From: Corynebacterium lujinxingii
Lineage (GTDB): Bacteria > Actinomycetota > Actinomycetes > Mycobacteriales > Mycobacteriaceae
Direction of reading: 5' to 3'
Length of the DNA: 64,000 bases
NCBI RefSeq assembly: GCF_014490555.1
Contig: NZ_CP061032.1
Location: 1,674,001-1,738,000 of the forward strand
The translations under genes were made by a program, and so were the position numbers. The first letter of the stretch is position 1. Every line of letters begins with the position of its first letter. Below, one piece after another: positions 34,643 through 43,712 of this stretch. The notes beneath the pieces are model-generated. The model was not told where the DNA came from. It searched no databases and worked only from the letters and a program-made list of their open reading frames with translations.

Positions 34643-34765
34643 AATCAGACTCCTCTGGTAACGCCGCGTGCCCTGAAGTCACGCGGTCACCAGAATCCTC
34701 CCCCGGACTGTTACTGGATGCTCACCAACGCGTTACTCGATACTCACCACGGTGTTACTAGATAC

Positions 34766-35125
34766 GACCGCGCAACACCCGCCACCGCAACCGCCGGCGT
34801 GCGGACCCCCGTCAGCGTTGCGGCATCCATCACGACGTCGGGTGTTAGCACCTCGCCGACCATGAGCAGGTAGGGCCGTTAGACATAGAAGACGTCTACA
34901 GTCGAGCCCGTCGCCTGAATCCCCAGCACATCCACCCCGACCGCGCCATCAAACGTCGACGGCAGCAATGCATTTCCCCGTGCAGAAGAGCCACCTTCTG
35001 TCGGTGTGGGTCCCCAACGGGATCGAACCCGACCTTCAGGACCTGCCGCAATGGTTCAACTGCCGTATGTGGCTCGATTGCGGACAGAATCACGTCGAAG
35101 ATGAGGTAGAGTATACGGTCGATCT
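34766..35125 (-). pseudogene. Ornithine cyclodeaminase-like pseudogene, 5' part
   Basis: On the minus strand the segment gives HTAVEPLRQVLKVGFDPVGD, a one-base shift, then LLPSTFDGAVGVDVLGIQAT, a stop, and DAATLTGVRTPAVAVAGVAR. These are recognisable N-terminal blocks of the ornithine cyclodeaminase/mu-crystallin family in the right order, ending at the IS element. With the part at 31675-32147 they make one broken gene. Confidence 0.65.
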
Positions 35126-35352
35126 TGCGTACGACCCCGCACAACTGCGATTTTGACAACTCTAGACGTGCTCGTTCGAATCAACCTACAAAACCGTTCA
35201 CAAACGATTGACTCAACGACTCCGCACGTTCTCTCCAATCGCTATCCGATCACTCACCTGTACCGAGTGCATAACCAGCAGTTTCGAGAGCTCAAACTCC
35301 AGGCGCAATCTTCATGACAATCAATTGAGCCAAATTGATCGCACTCAACCAG
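35126..35352. other. Gap between decayed gene and glycan locus
   Basis: About 230 bp with no credible gene. Base composition becomes AT-richer to the right, marking the left border of the surface-glycan locus. No terminator with a T-run is obvious for the minus-strand heparinase-like gene. Confidence 0.4.
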
Positions 35353-37047
35353 TTACGAGCCCTCCTCATCTAGATGGAACTCAGTAGTGATAGTTCCTAC
35401 CTCACCGAGAGTTCTTCGAATTCCAAAATTCCACTGCGGTACCAATTCCCGTTCGCGATAAGAACGCCAACCTCGGAGGGGGGAGGTTTGACCTTTCACA
35501 GGTTCAACAAGCCGACCATTATGTTTGACGCGCAGCAGCCCGGCACCATTCGGCAATTCAAAAACCAGCGAATCGGATTCTTTATTTACCAGCTCTGCAT
35601 CTCCGTTCAAGTTGAACCACGCTACTGCGTTAGACGGGGCGCTTAGAGGCACTACAGTATCCGACACAACCAGTTTCTTGCCAGGACAAAGATCAAGATA
35701 GCGTTCGTGAATAAAATCTTTATGCGTGACGGAGCCCGATAGCACAAATCGCTCGTCGAGCTCGTAACACTTACCCAGCGCAGAGCCGTAAGGTTTGCGG
35801 ACTCTACGGTCCAAATTCCGCCCATTAACCGATACGGTGTTGTGCGCGTATGTGGACTCCATAAGTTGGCGCTCGGGCGCACCATAGTAAAATCCATCGA
35901 GCCGATCCTCTGATTCTGGAGGCAGCAAATCCACGTACCCGTATCGACCCGAATCACATAAGATTTCTTGCCCTTTTTCGAACCAGACGAAAGTCAAATC
36001 GTCAGCATGCTTGTGAGCCCTCGAGTGAAAGGCAGCCTGAAATGCCAAATAGCTTGACAGAATTCGTTCCCCAGGAGCTTTCGGCTGCGGAGATCTGACG
36101 ATCGCGTAACCAGAATCGGGAAGGACGAGCATCTCCGAATCGGCCGGCACGCCTTCTGCACCATTGGAAATGATGAACTGTGTGTGTTCGTCGATGGCGC
36201 TAAGCTTCATGCGGTCAACGGTTTGATGATCCGAATCACCAAACTGGACGAAATAGCCATCGGGCTGCACCCACCAACCAAGAACGTTCGAGGCTTTCAA
36301 AATGGTAGAGGCGATGTCGCTATCCGCAACAATTCCACCGTTGAATCCATCTTCAAAAGATTTTAGCAACATCCGATGGTACTGAGGGGAGTGTTCGCGG
36401 TGGCCCCCATCCGAGGCGAACTGAGTGGCAGTGATTGTACTCATTCGCTCATGCCCAAGTAATTTGAGTTGTTTTTGCCCCTCACTGAAAGGCAGAAGAT
36501 TTGCCCAGTCGAGCGTTGCCGCGGCTGCATAAAACCCATGATTATTTCTTGGATTAAATGCGGCGGGCTCGAGAATTTTTGAACCGTGAAGCTGCGCAAT
36601 CTCAGATAGTTTGAGAACATCATCATCAAACCCTAAGTGCGCCGCGTATATCATAATTCTCGCAAGTCTAGGCATCCGCAAACTGAGGGACATGTCGTAC
36701 CAAGACATTGAACTCGGGGTGTCACGGTGCAATGCGAAGGCCGCCCAATCTGAGGCAATATCCAAAACCCATCTCAGCTTATCCCGATCTCGATGCTTGC
36801 CGATTCCCAGTAACGCAGCATCTAGCGCTTCCCATGAATGAAGATGGAATCCCCAACTCCGGTCTCTCTCGCCAGGGCTCGCCCAGTCCATTCCCTTCCT
36901 GAAATGGATTGGAGCTTTGTTTCCAATTACCCAGCCCCTCAGCATCACGTCATCTGCAGACCTTTTGGGTTGCGCGATCGTGAACCAACCTGTTGGATCT
37001 GGCCACGGAAGTTTATTCAGTTCCTCGGGCGTTATAAACGATTGCAA
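35353..37047 (-). CDS. Heparinase II/III-fold polysaccharide lyase or uronate epimerase
   Basis: A 564-residue protein with an N-terminal alpha/alpha toroid and C-terminal beta domain of the heparinase II/III family. The residues used for catalysis in that family appear in place: Asn in NNHGF (168-172), Tyr in HSPQYH (219-224) and His in HSRAHKHADDL (341-351). DSGRYGY (365-371) and AHNTVSVNG (401-409) are further family blocks. There is no signal peptide, so it acts in the cytoplasm or on a nascent polymer. Lyases and uronyl C5-epimerases share this fold. It is closely related to the C-terminal third of the 1451-residue protein nearby. It lies 29 bp after the AsnB-like gene. Confidence 0.85.
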   Translation of the reverse strand: MQSFITPEELNKLPWPDPTGWFTIAQPKRSADDVMLRGWVIGNKAPIHFRKGMDWASPGERDRSWGFHLHSWEALDAALLGIGKHRDRDKLRWVLDIASDWAAFALHRDTPSSMSWYDMSLSLRMPRLARIMIYAAHLGFDDDVLKLSEIAQLHGSKILEPAAFNPRNNHGFYAAAATLDWANLLPFSEGQKQLKLLGHERMSTITATQFASDGGHREHSPQYHRMLLKSFEDGFNGGIVADSDIASTILKASNVLGWWVQPDGYFVQFGDSDHQTVDRMKLSAIDEHTQFIISNGAEGVPADSEMLVLPDSGYAIVRSPQPKAPGERILSSYLAFQAAFHSRAHKHADDLTFVWFEKGQEILCDSGRYGYVDLLPPESEDRLDGFYYGAPERQLMESTYAHNTVSVNGRNLDRRVRKPYGSALGKCYELDERFVLSGSVTHKDFIHERYLDLCPGKKLVVSDTVVPLSAPSNAVAWFNLNGDAELVNKESDSLVFELPNGAGLLRVKHNGRLVEPVKGQTSPLRGWRSYRERELVPQWNFGIRRTLGEVGTITTEFHLDEEGS

Positions 37048-37076
37048 TTGATTTCCTTCAGCTCGTGACTGGGTGA

Positions 37077-38792
37077 CTAAAGCTTACGACGATCCCGTTC
37101 CAGGCGTTCGATATGTCGTTGAGTCTCATCAATCCAAATGGCGGTATGGAACCAAGATTGGTGAATTGGCAGCCCCTGATCGGCTAGAGCCAATTCGATA
37201 AATTCCTCAAATCGGCTTGTATCGAAGTACGGCTGCCAGCGATCCGCATTATTGAAAATTCTCCAAAAGTCTTCTGGGTCTTTTTGGAAGGATAGAGCTT
37301 TCGCGGATCCATACACTTTCAAATCCTCAGATGAAGCCTTGTACGTTGGCACATCCACCCATGCAGGGATTGCTGCAGCTACGAGGTCGGTCACAAGCTT
37401 TTTTTCAACACGCTCTTTCGGTTTTATTCTGAAAGAAGCGCGAATGAAACTCGGTGACGACAAAAACACTGCACTCGCAAAGTTTGTTTTCTGTCGGGGC
37501 CACCTAATAAACTTTTGGACGAGATAGAAGTAATCGGTTCTTTCTACACCGTGGATGCCGTGTGCTGTAGCTTCCCCTGCGGTTTGTCGCACGGCGAGGG
37601 AGACGGCTTCTCGGCTTTTGTCCGAGATAGCGCGCTTGGTAAAGCGCCGTTCGATTTCACTTAACGGATCCACGTTTTTGGCAAGTTTCTCAAGTTGACC
37701 AGGGCGGAGGTAGTAGTAGCCATGGCAAATTTCACCGCCCATACCACCGATGGACACACGCTTCGGGCGGGTAAACCTCACAGCTGAATCCAGAACCTTT
37801 GGATTGGCGTCGCCATCCCATAAAGAGAATGCGTTTTCTATTCTGTCGCCAAATGGCATTGAGACCGGTTTAAGATCTGGGTAAGAAATGCGGTGAGTTA
37901 CGGAATTTGACCGTGACGCCTCGGGATAACGAAGCATTAGTTCTTTTGCGATAGTGGCTTCGCCTTCCAACGTACCGATAGTTCGGACGTCTGCGTCACA
38001 GCCGGCTGATAGCCAAATTGCGGCTGTCATGCGTGAATCTCGTCCACCGCTCAACGCAACGGTACATGTCTCCTTGCTTAATAAATCGGTATTTCTTGCG
38101 ACAGTCTGCAACTCTGCCAGCGTTTCGTCAATTGATACTCCTTCCGGATCTGGAGACACTAATGTAGTTAGGTCGAAGTAGTTGCGCTTAGTGATACTTC
38201 CGTCACGATCAACGCTAATCAGTTGGGATTTTCCTAGATGGCGGATGCCCTTCACTGGGGAGAGATCGTTAAAGTAAAAACCAACTGCGGCGAACCCTCC
38301 GAGCGCCTCTTCATCTACCTGAAGTTTACTGGTCGCGAACTTGGTAAGAGCTCCCAAATGATTGGACGCCGCAAAAAACTCTTCATTCTGAAGGTAAAAG
38401 CATCTGCCTAGTCCAAGGTAATCTGTCCAGACCCTGACATTTCCTTGCTGCAGCGAAATACCGAAGCTTCCAGCTAGTAGGCGGTGATATTGTTCACTGG
38501 CAACCACGTTTGAAATTTCGTCCCAGTAGGCTCGGGAATTATGCAGCTCAATATCGATCGGGATTGGTGGCTGTGAGAATGAAATTATCGTCGCACCAGC
38601 ACGGTATACAGGACTCTCACTCCAAGCCGAATCTGTGACATTGCTGTTATATATGGCTACCCGACTGTCAGAATAGTAAAACGGGTTTTCGGAGGGTGCA
38701 ACCTGCCGGACCAAGTCTATGGCCGCGTCCCGCCGCCTTTCGAAACTTTCTACGTTGTCTTTTAATCTCACGCAAACAAAATTGATGTTCAT
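37077..38792 (-). CDS. Asparagine-synthetase-like protein lacking the glutaminase Cys (copy 1)
   Basis: A 571-residue AsnB-type protein, numbered here from the GTG one codon upstream. The ATP-pyrophosphatase loop SGGRDSR is at about 249-255. The N-terminal domain shows the family's FGISL...VWTDYLGLGRCFYL and FAASNHLGAL strands. The protein begins MNINFV, so the Cys2 nucleophile needed for glutamine hydrolysis is absent. It may use free ammonia or another nucleophile to form an amide on an adenylated carboxylate, for example a uronic acid. GAGGAG lies 6 nt upstream of ATG 38792. Two further members (44939-46903, 49967-51544) lie in the same locus. Confidence 0.82.
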   Translation of the reverse strand: MNINFVCVRLKDNVESFERRRDAAIDLVRQVAPSENPFYYSDSRVAIYNSNVTDSAWSESPVYRAGATIISFSQPPIPIDIELHNSRAYWDEISNVVASEQYHRLLAGSFGISLQQGNVRVWTDYLGLGRCFYLQNEEFFAASNHLGALTKFATSKLQVDEEALGGFAAVGFYFNDLSPVKGIRHLGKSQLISVDRDGSITKRNYFDLTTLVSPDPEGVSIDETLAELQTVARNTDLLSKETCTVALSGGRDSRMTAAIWLSAGCDADVRTIGTLEGEATIAKELMLRYPEASRSNSVTHRISYPDLKPVSMPFGDRIENAFSLWDGDANPKVLDSAVRFTRPKRVSIGGMGGEICHGYYYLRPGQLEKLAKNVDPLSEIERRFTKRAISDKSREAVSLAVRQTAGEATAHGIHGVERTDYFYLVQKFIRWPRQKTNFASAVFLSSPSFIRASFRIKPKERVEKKLVTDLVAAAIPAWVDVPTYKASSEDLKVYGSAKALSFQKDPEDFWRIFNNADRWQPYFDTSRFEEFIELALADQGLPIHQSWFHTAIWIDETQRHIERLERDRRKL

Positions 38793-38981
38793 CACAAGCT
38801 CCTCAATGCCGAAAGGTTATTCATGTTCGCAAGCCAGTAGGCACCGCATCCGACGAATGTCAAGAGTACGTGACCAAATCAATCGTTTAGATTTCTAGAG
38901 ATATTTAGCACGGATTACCGATCTTTGGATGCTATACCAGACCAACGCAAGGGGTAGCCCTTGCGAAGTTACCGGCTTTAT

Positions 38982-41900
38982 TTAATCGTCTATGAAGTGG
39001 AATCGCGTATGGAAGGTTCCTGAAGAAAATATTTTACTGAACCCGAAATTCCATACAGGCTCGACTAGCCCTTCTAGTCTCGACCGCCATCCGGTGAGTG
39101 GGCTCTCTCCCCCACGTACCGGACCAACCAGCGTACCGGAGCCCGAAACTGCCAACGTCCAATCTTCACCCGGGAACCTAAACAGTAAAGTGTCTCCGTC
39201 GACCTCAAGCGTCGCCGCTCCATCAACGTTGAACCACGAAACGAACTCGCAGTTTGACTGTGACAGAATCTGATCCTCCACGAACAAACTGTCATGTGGA
39301 CGAAGCTTAATCACTCGCTTGTGCTCAAAAGTTCCGTGTTTAACGACTCCTTCCAACAGGAAGTCTTTTCCGTCCTGCATGCAGCGCCGAAGTGCGGAGC
39401 CATACGGTTCTCGTTCTCTTCGCTCTTGATCCTCCCCCATTGGCGCCAAGGTGTTATGAGCCCTAGTCGACTCTACATACTGACGCTCTGGTGCACCGTA
39501 ATAGAAGCCTTTCAAGCGCTCGGGAGAGTCCTTCGGCAAGAGGTCTCGGTAACCAAATCGCCCTGAATCAACCAAAATACTTTGACGACGATCGAACCAC
39601 GTGAACGAAAGATCGTCTGCATGTTTGTGAGCTCGGGAGTGAAAGCCAGCTTGAAAGGCTAGGTAGGCGCTATCAATACGCTCACCACGCTTAGTAGGTT
39701 GAGGCGACCGAACGAAAGCGAAGCCTGATTCAGGCAGCATTGCCAGCTCTCGCTCGTCAGCAACTCCCTGCTCGCCATCACTGACAATAAATTGTGTGTG
39801 GGGATCTACTATCGACGTCTCGTCGCTGTTCACCACCTTGTCGTCGGTGTCTCCAAGCTGTACAAGGTTGCCATCCGGTTGAATCATCCATCCTGCTGCG
39901 TAAGATGCGCGTTTTAGGATCGCTTCCAAATCCGTATCTTCGAACAACCCATCCGCCATTGCGTCGGAGAAACTTTCCAGGAGCATGAAGTGGTAGGCGG
40001 GAGAATGCTCTAGGTGCCCACCATCAGGAGCAAACTGGCGCTCGATCATAGCGTTAATTCTGCGCTCGCCACTTTCCTGCAGCTTTTCCCCATAGGGAAA
40101 CCCTGGGAGAACGCGCACCCAGTCGAGACACGCAGCACCAGCAAAGAATCCGTGGTTGTTCTTAATGTTGAATGCTTTAGTCTTCAGAATCTCGTGGCAA
40201 TGTTTGATCGCTACTGGCAAGAGCTCGATCACAGATTCTTGCCGCCCCGACTTTGCCGCATAGACCAGCAGCCGCGCCAACCTTGGCATTCGCAAACTCA
40301 GGGCCATATCATACCAGGTCATTGATTCTTCGTGCTGGTCGGTCTGCGCTTCCCTCCTCTCAAATCGGGCCCAATCGGTCGCGGTGTCGAGTAACCAATC
40401 GAGCCAGGAAGACGAGCCGGTTTCATCGAATTCCTGAAGGGCCGGGTCCATAAATTCCCATGTGTGGAGATGGAAGCCCCATGATCGATTTTTAGATCCC
40501 GGTGCGCCCCAGTCAAAACCAATTTCTAGCCTTACTGGGTCGTAACCTTCAAACCGCCACCCATCAGAGATAATCTCGTCGGCTGTTTGATCTGAGGGGG
40601 ACATTACAAACCAACCATCCGGTGACGGCCACTCTGCGCTCTCGAGAATCTCCACCAACTGGCCCGGATTGTGCCCCTTTTGGGTGAGCTCCTTAAACGC
40701 CCTAGCAAACTCTGGTAGCTCCCGCCCAAGACCCAGGTCCTGGTAAAGTTCGAAGTATTTGATGGCATTAACGTCCCACGAGCGGGCATTACGAACCCAT
40801 TCCGCGCTCTCAGAAGCAATCTGCTCCCGAAGTTCCGAATCCCCCGACAACCGTGCGAGTTGAGTCGCTAGGCTGCGGCTATCTCCCGCCTCGAAGGTGG
40901 GAACACTTCCCGCCTCCTCAGCAATTTCACGCAACGCCCGCACATCGGAGAAAATACAGGCCCGCCCTGTCGACATAGCCTCGAAGGGCTTGAGCGGCGT
41001 GACAAGGTCAGTAACCTCAGACGGTTTTCGAGGAACGACAAAGATGTCAATCAGACCATAGTAGGACAACACATCTTCGTGAGGAACCCGTCCGGTGAAG
41101 ATGACGCGGTCTTCCAATTGCAGATCACGGACAAGCGATTCCAGGTTGGCTTTCTCACCACCATCGCCCACGATTAGTAGACGAATGTTCGGGTTTGCCC
41201 CGTGCGCCAGAAGCTCATCGCTGAGCGCGTGCGCGCTGCTTTGCCCGAAATCAAGCCCAGTTCCACGCTCGAACTCTTCGAGAGTATCAGCCAAAGCTGC
41301 GCTCAACTCCGTGCCTCTGAGACCCTGAGGTGTAACAGTCGCACCCCCGTCCAACGCCCCACCGCCCATCTCGGATTCGTCGGGACGCAGGTCTCTAGAT
41401 TGGTCAAGTTTTCTTGCCGCCGCTAGTAATAGAGCGAATGCCTTGATGAGGGTATCTATGCCTTCATATTCAACAATCGAGGAAATGTAGCCGATAACGA
41501 CTTCCTCTTCGTCGATCTGTAGGTCGCTCGCTAACTTGAGCGGCCGCGAAACTATCGGAAACGACTTTGCCTCCACTGCATTGGGTATTACCCGGACATC
41601 ATTGACCGGCAACTCCAGCTTGTCGGCCAAGGAGTGGATGTGTTCGTCCATCACGCCCGCAAGAGTCACCACTGCAGTCGCACGGCTACGGAACTCGGCT
41701 TCCCTCTCCTGCCGACCCAAATACGCGAGTGGCAGTCCGGCCACACGCTCGACAACCGAGATATCATCCCACTTCTCGCTTTTCGCAGTGCGTGAACGCC
41801 AACTTTCCTCCCAGAATCCTCTCGTTTCGTTAACAACTGGGATGTTGTAACGCTCACCCACAATTTGAGCAATCACTGCGTTTACAAAATCAGAATGCAC

Positions 41901-43337
41901 GTGAATAATCGCCGGCCGCTCACGGCAAACAACTTCTGCAAACTCACGAATATTTAGTTCCAGCCATTCGTCCCACGGAATCGAGTTGCGTGCTTGGCCG
42001 CCAAGAGTTACGTACCGGATATCGTCTACGATATGCGTCTGAGCATGCTCAAAGGCGACTCCATCTCCTCCGGCTTGCACGGCCACGACGGGCTCGAGCC
42101 CCAGTCGCTTCTGAGCCATAACGGTGTAATGCGTACGAAGTGTGTACCCAGTCTGAGTGGTTGGCAAACTCTTCCCAACCATGTGCAAAATTACAGCCGA
42201 GTTTCGATCGGGACGGAAGTCCGGCAGATCGGCTGGACTAGGCATCACCCCTTCGTACATAGCCGCTTCTGAGTCCAAAACGGCCTCGCGGTTCGTGTCG
42301 AGTTGCTTTCCCGACTTCGCAGATACCCACGACATTGCCTTGGCTGATTCCCTAAGGTATCCCATGCGGCGAAGACGCTGAACGATTTTTCGCAACTGCG
42401 TTAGAGTGGCATCCTCCGGTGCACTTTCGCTCGCTCTAACTAGAAGGAGCATCGCAAAGTTATCATCCGTCTCGAGTGCGTCAATGAGAACCCGACTCCC
42501 CACAGAGGGAGTGACGTACTGGGCTGCTTCCACGCCATCGGCGGCAGCCAGCTTCATAATCCCGGCGACAACGGCAGAATGCCGCTGTTCGGCTCTATTG
42601 AGGCGTTCTTCAACTGACGCTAGCTGCCGCTCGAACTTTTTGACCGATGTAGTGTGCTGATCTAGAAGTTTGCGGTGCCTAGCCTGAGCAGCCTGTCGTC
42701 GAGCTGTTTCAGCCGACAAATCGGCAATTGCCGCATCTATTGCGCTGCGGGTACCACTGAGATGCTGGTCAGCCGTTCGAAAATGCCGCTCCAATTGATC
42801 CAGAGCTGCGGAGTGCTGATCTAGCAGCGAACGATGTCTGGCTTGTGTATCTTTTCGGTGCGAAACCTCTACGCCCAGATTGTCAGCAACCTCTATATGT
42901 TTATTCGAATTGTTGGCGGTAGCCCGTTCCACCCTCGTCAACCGCTTGGCTGTCTTGGACGTATCTTCGGCGAGACGCTGAATATCGCTCGCATTCTTGT
43001 TGGAAGCTTCTACACGCAATTTTACTGCGGCATTCCGCCGTCGCAGAACACCAGCCACCGCAAAGAGCAAAATACCTGGCACAACCGCTAGTATCAGTTG
43101 CCCAGTCAATACTACTGGCCCGAGTTCTGTGCTGTGACTTATGATTAGCACCCATGCCACGACCCAAGCCACCGCAGCTACCGACAAACACATCTTTATT
43201 ACGGAACGACTCACTTTAACCTCCGTGTGAAACACCTGTGTCTTCGGTACTTTACCCGGCATCATGAACAGAGCCTGATAAGAGTGCAGCCCCCCTGTCT
43301 TGTACGCGGCGAGTACCTCGTTGGTTGGAGTTGCCAT
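38982..43337 (-). CDS. Giant fusion: membrane anchor - coiled coil - GT4 glycosyltransferase - heparinase II/III domain
   Basis: A 1451-residue protein. Residues 46-68 and 74-98 are two membrane helices. 105-260 is a long coiled coil with a repeated (D/A)QARHR-LLDQH unit at about 164-175 and 217-228. 380-870 is a GT-B glycosyltransferase of family GT4 (HVHSDF, VIPNAVEAKSF, VTPLKPFEAMSTG at 779-791) interrupted by a low-complexity insert of about 75 residues (640-715). 900-1451 is a heparinase II/III domain with Asn in NNHGF (1060-1064), Tyr in HSPAYH (1111-1116) and His in HSRAHKHADDLSF (1233-1245). The frame is intact. An enzyme that both extends and cuts or epimerises a glycan at the membrane is implied. 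It starts about 50 bp from a C10 tract. Confidence 0.85.
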   Translation of the reverse strand: MATPTNEVLAAYKTGGLHSYQALFMMPGKVPKTQVFHTEVKVSRSVIKMCLSVAAVAWVVAWVLIISHSTELGPVVLTGQLILAVVPGILLFAVAGVLRRRNAAVKLRVEASNKNASDIQRLAEDTSKTAKRLTRVERATANNSNKHIEVADNLGVEVSHRKDTQARHRSLLDQHSAALDQLERHFRTADQHLSGTRSAIDAAIADLSAETARRQAAQARHRKLLDQHTTSVKKFERQLASVEERLNRAEQRHSAVVAGIMKLAAADGVEAAQYVTPSVGSRVLIDALETDDNFAMLLLVRASESAPEDATLTQLRKIVQRLRRMGYLRESAKAMSWVSAKSGKQLDTNREAVLDSEAAMYEGVMPSPADLPDFRPDRNSAVILHMVGKSLPTTQTGYTLRTHYTVMAQKRLGLEPVVAVQAGGDGVAFEHAQTHIVDDIRYVTLGGQARNSIPWDEWLELNIREFAEVVCRERPAIIHVHSDFVNAVIAQIVGERYNIPVVNETRGFWEESWRSRTAKSEKWDDISVVERVAGLPLAYLGRQEREAEFRSRATAVVTLAGVMDEHIHSLADKLELPVNDVRVIPNAVEAKSFPIVSRPLKLASDLQIDEEEVVIGYISSIVEYEGIDTLIKAFALLLAAARKLDQSRDLRPDESEMGGGALDGGATVTPQGLRGTELSAALADTLEEFERGTGLDFGQSSAHALSDELLAHGANPNIRLLIVGDGGEKANLESLVRDLQLEDRVIFTGRVPHEDVLSYYGLIDIFVVPRKPSEVTDLVTPLKPFEAMSTGRACIFSDVRALREIAEEAGSVPTFEAGDSRSLATQLARLSGDSELREQIASESAEWVRNARSWDVNAIKYFELYQDLGLGRELPEFARAFKELTQKGHNPGQLVEILESAEWPSPDGWFVMSPSDQTADEIISDGWRFEGYDPVRLEIGFDWGAPGSKNRSWGFHLHTWEFMDPALQEFDETGSSSWLDWLLDTATDWARFERREAQTDQHEESMTWYDMALSLRMPRLARLLVYAAKSGRQESVIELLPVAIKHCHEILKTKAFNIKNNHGFFAGAACLDWVRVLPGFPYGEKLQESGERRINAMIERQFAPDGGHLEHSPAYHFMLLESFSDAMADGLFEDTDLEAILKRASYAAGWMIQPDGNLVQLGDTDDKVVNSDETSIVDPHTQFIVSDGEQGVADERELAMLPESGFAFVRSPQPTKRGERIDSAYLAFQAGFHSRAHKHADDLSFTWFDRRQSILVDSGRFGYRDLLPKDSPERLKGFYYGAPERQYVESTRAHNTLAPMGEDQERREREPYGSALRRCMQDGKDFLLEGVVKHGTFEHKRVIKLRPHDSLFVEDQILSQSNCEFVSWFNVDGAATLEVDGDTLLFRFPGEDWTLAVSGSGTLVGPVRGGESPLTGWRSRLEGLVEPVWNFGFSKIFSSGTFHTRFHFIDD

Positions 43338-43712
43338 GGCGTAATTTTTGGAATGGCCGGAGTTAGACCTAGGACGCTTTAAACTGCCCCCCCCCCAATG
43401 CCGAAATCATGACACTCGAAAGCACCATCATGCGACTGATCGAGTACCCCCTCCGAACCCCTGAAACGATCGAGGCGTTACCCGAGCCCCATCAAATGCC
43501 TAATCCCGCATCATGCCCGACTTGCACTAGAGCACGGTTTAACGGCCATTTATGCGAATGACTGCAACCAGACATTTTCAGTGCTGGACATGAATTCAGC
43601 AACAAGAACAATAATTGCCTGAAAAGGTAGGACTTAGACGAGCAGGCAAAGACATTCCCGGAACCAATCAGAGATTCTTCTTCGTTGGCCCCGGGAATCT
43701 AGGCCCGCTCCG
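43338..43712. promoter_or_regulatory. Intergenic region with homopolymeric C10 tract
   Basis: A 375-bp gap upstream of the 1451-residue gene. Ten consecutive C residues occupy 43387-43396, 50 bp before the ATG at 43337, where the promoter or leader should be. Slippage of such runs often changes promoter spacing. The rest is AT-rich without a gene. Short GATCGAGTA/CGATCGAGG words occur near 43440 and 43470. Confidence 0.5.

Larger units (their letters stand above)
32148..34765 (-). mobile_element. IS21-family insertion sequence (about 2.6 kb)
   Basis: Carries istA and istB and has related multiple-repeat ends. The left end reads GTGTTTAGTAAC, GGTGAGTATCGGGTAAC, GGTGAGTATCGAGTAAC; the right end in reverse complement reads GTATCTAGTAAC, GGTGAGTATCGAGTAAC, GGTGAGCATCCAGTAAC. 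Such repeated transposase sites are typical of IS21 ends. Flanks GACCAC (32142-32147) and GACCGC (34766-34771) look like a 6-bp target duplication with one change. The element interrupts an ornithine-cyclodeaminase-like gene. Confidence 0.88.

Noticed and set aside
34995..35045. tRNA-like T-arm GGTTCGATCCCG and a possible attachment-site copy of the CAT tRNA
   Set aside because: The words encode the GFDPVGDP block of the ornithine-cyclodeaminase-like relic; no cloverleaf can be formed and the match to the tRNA end is short.
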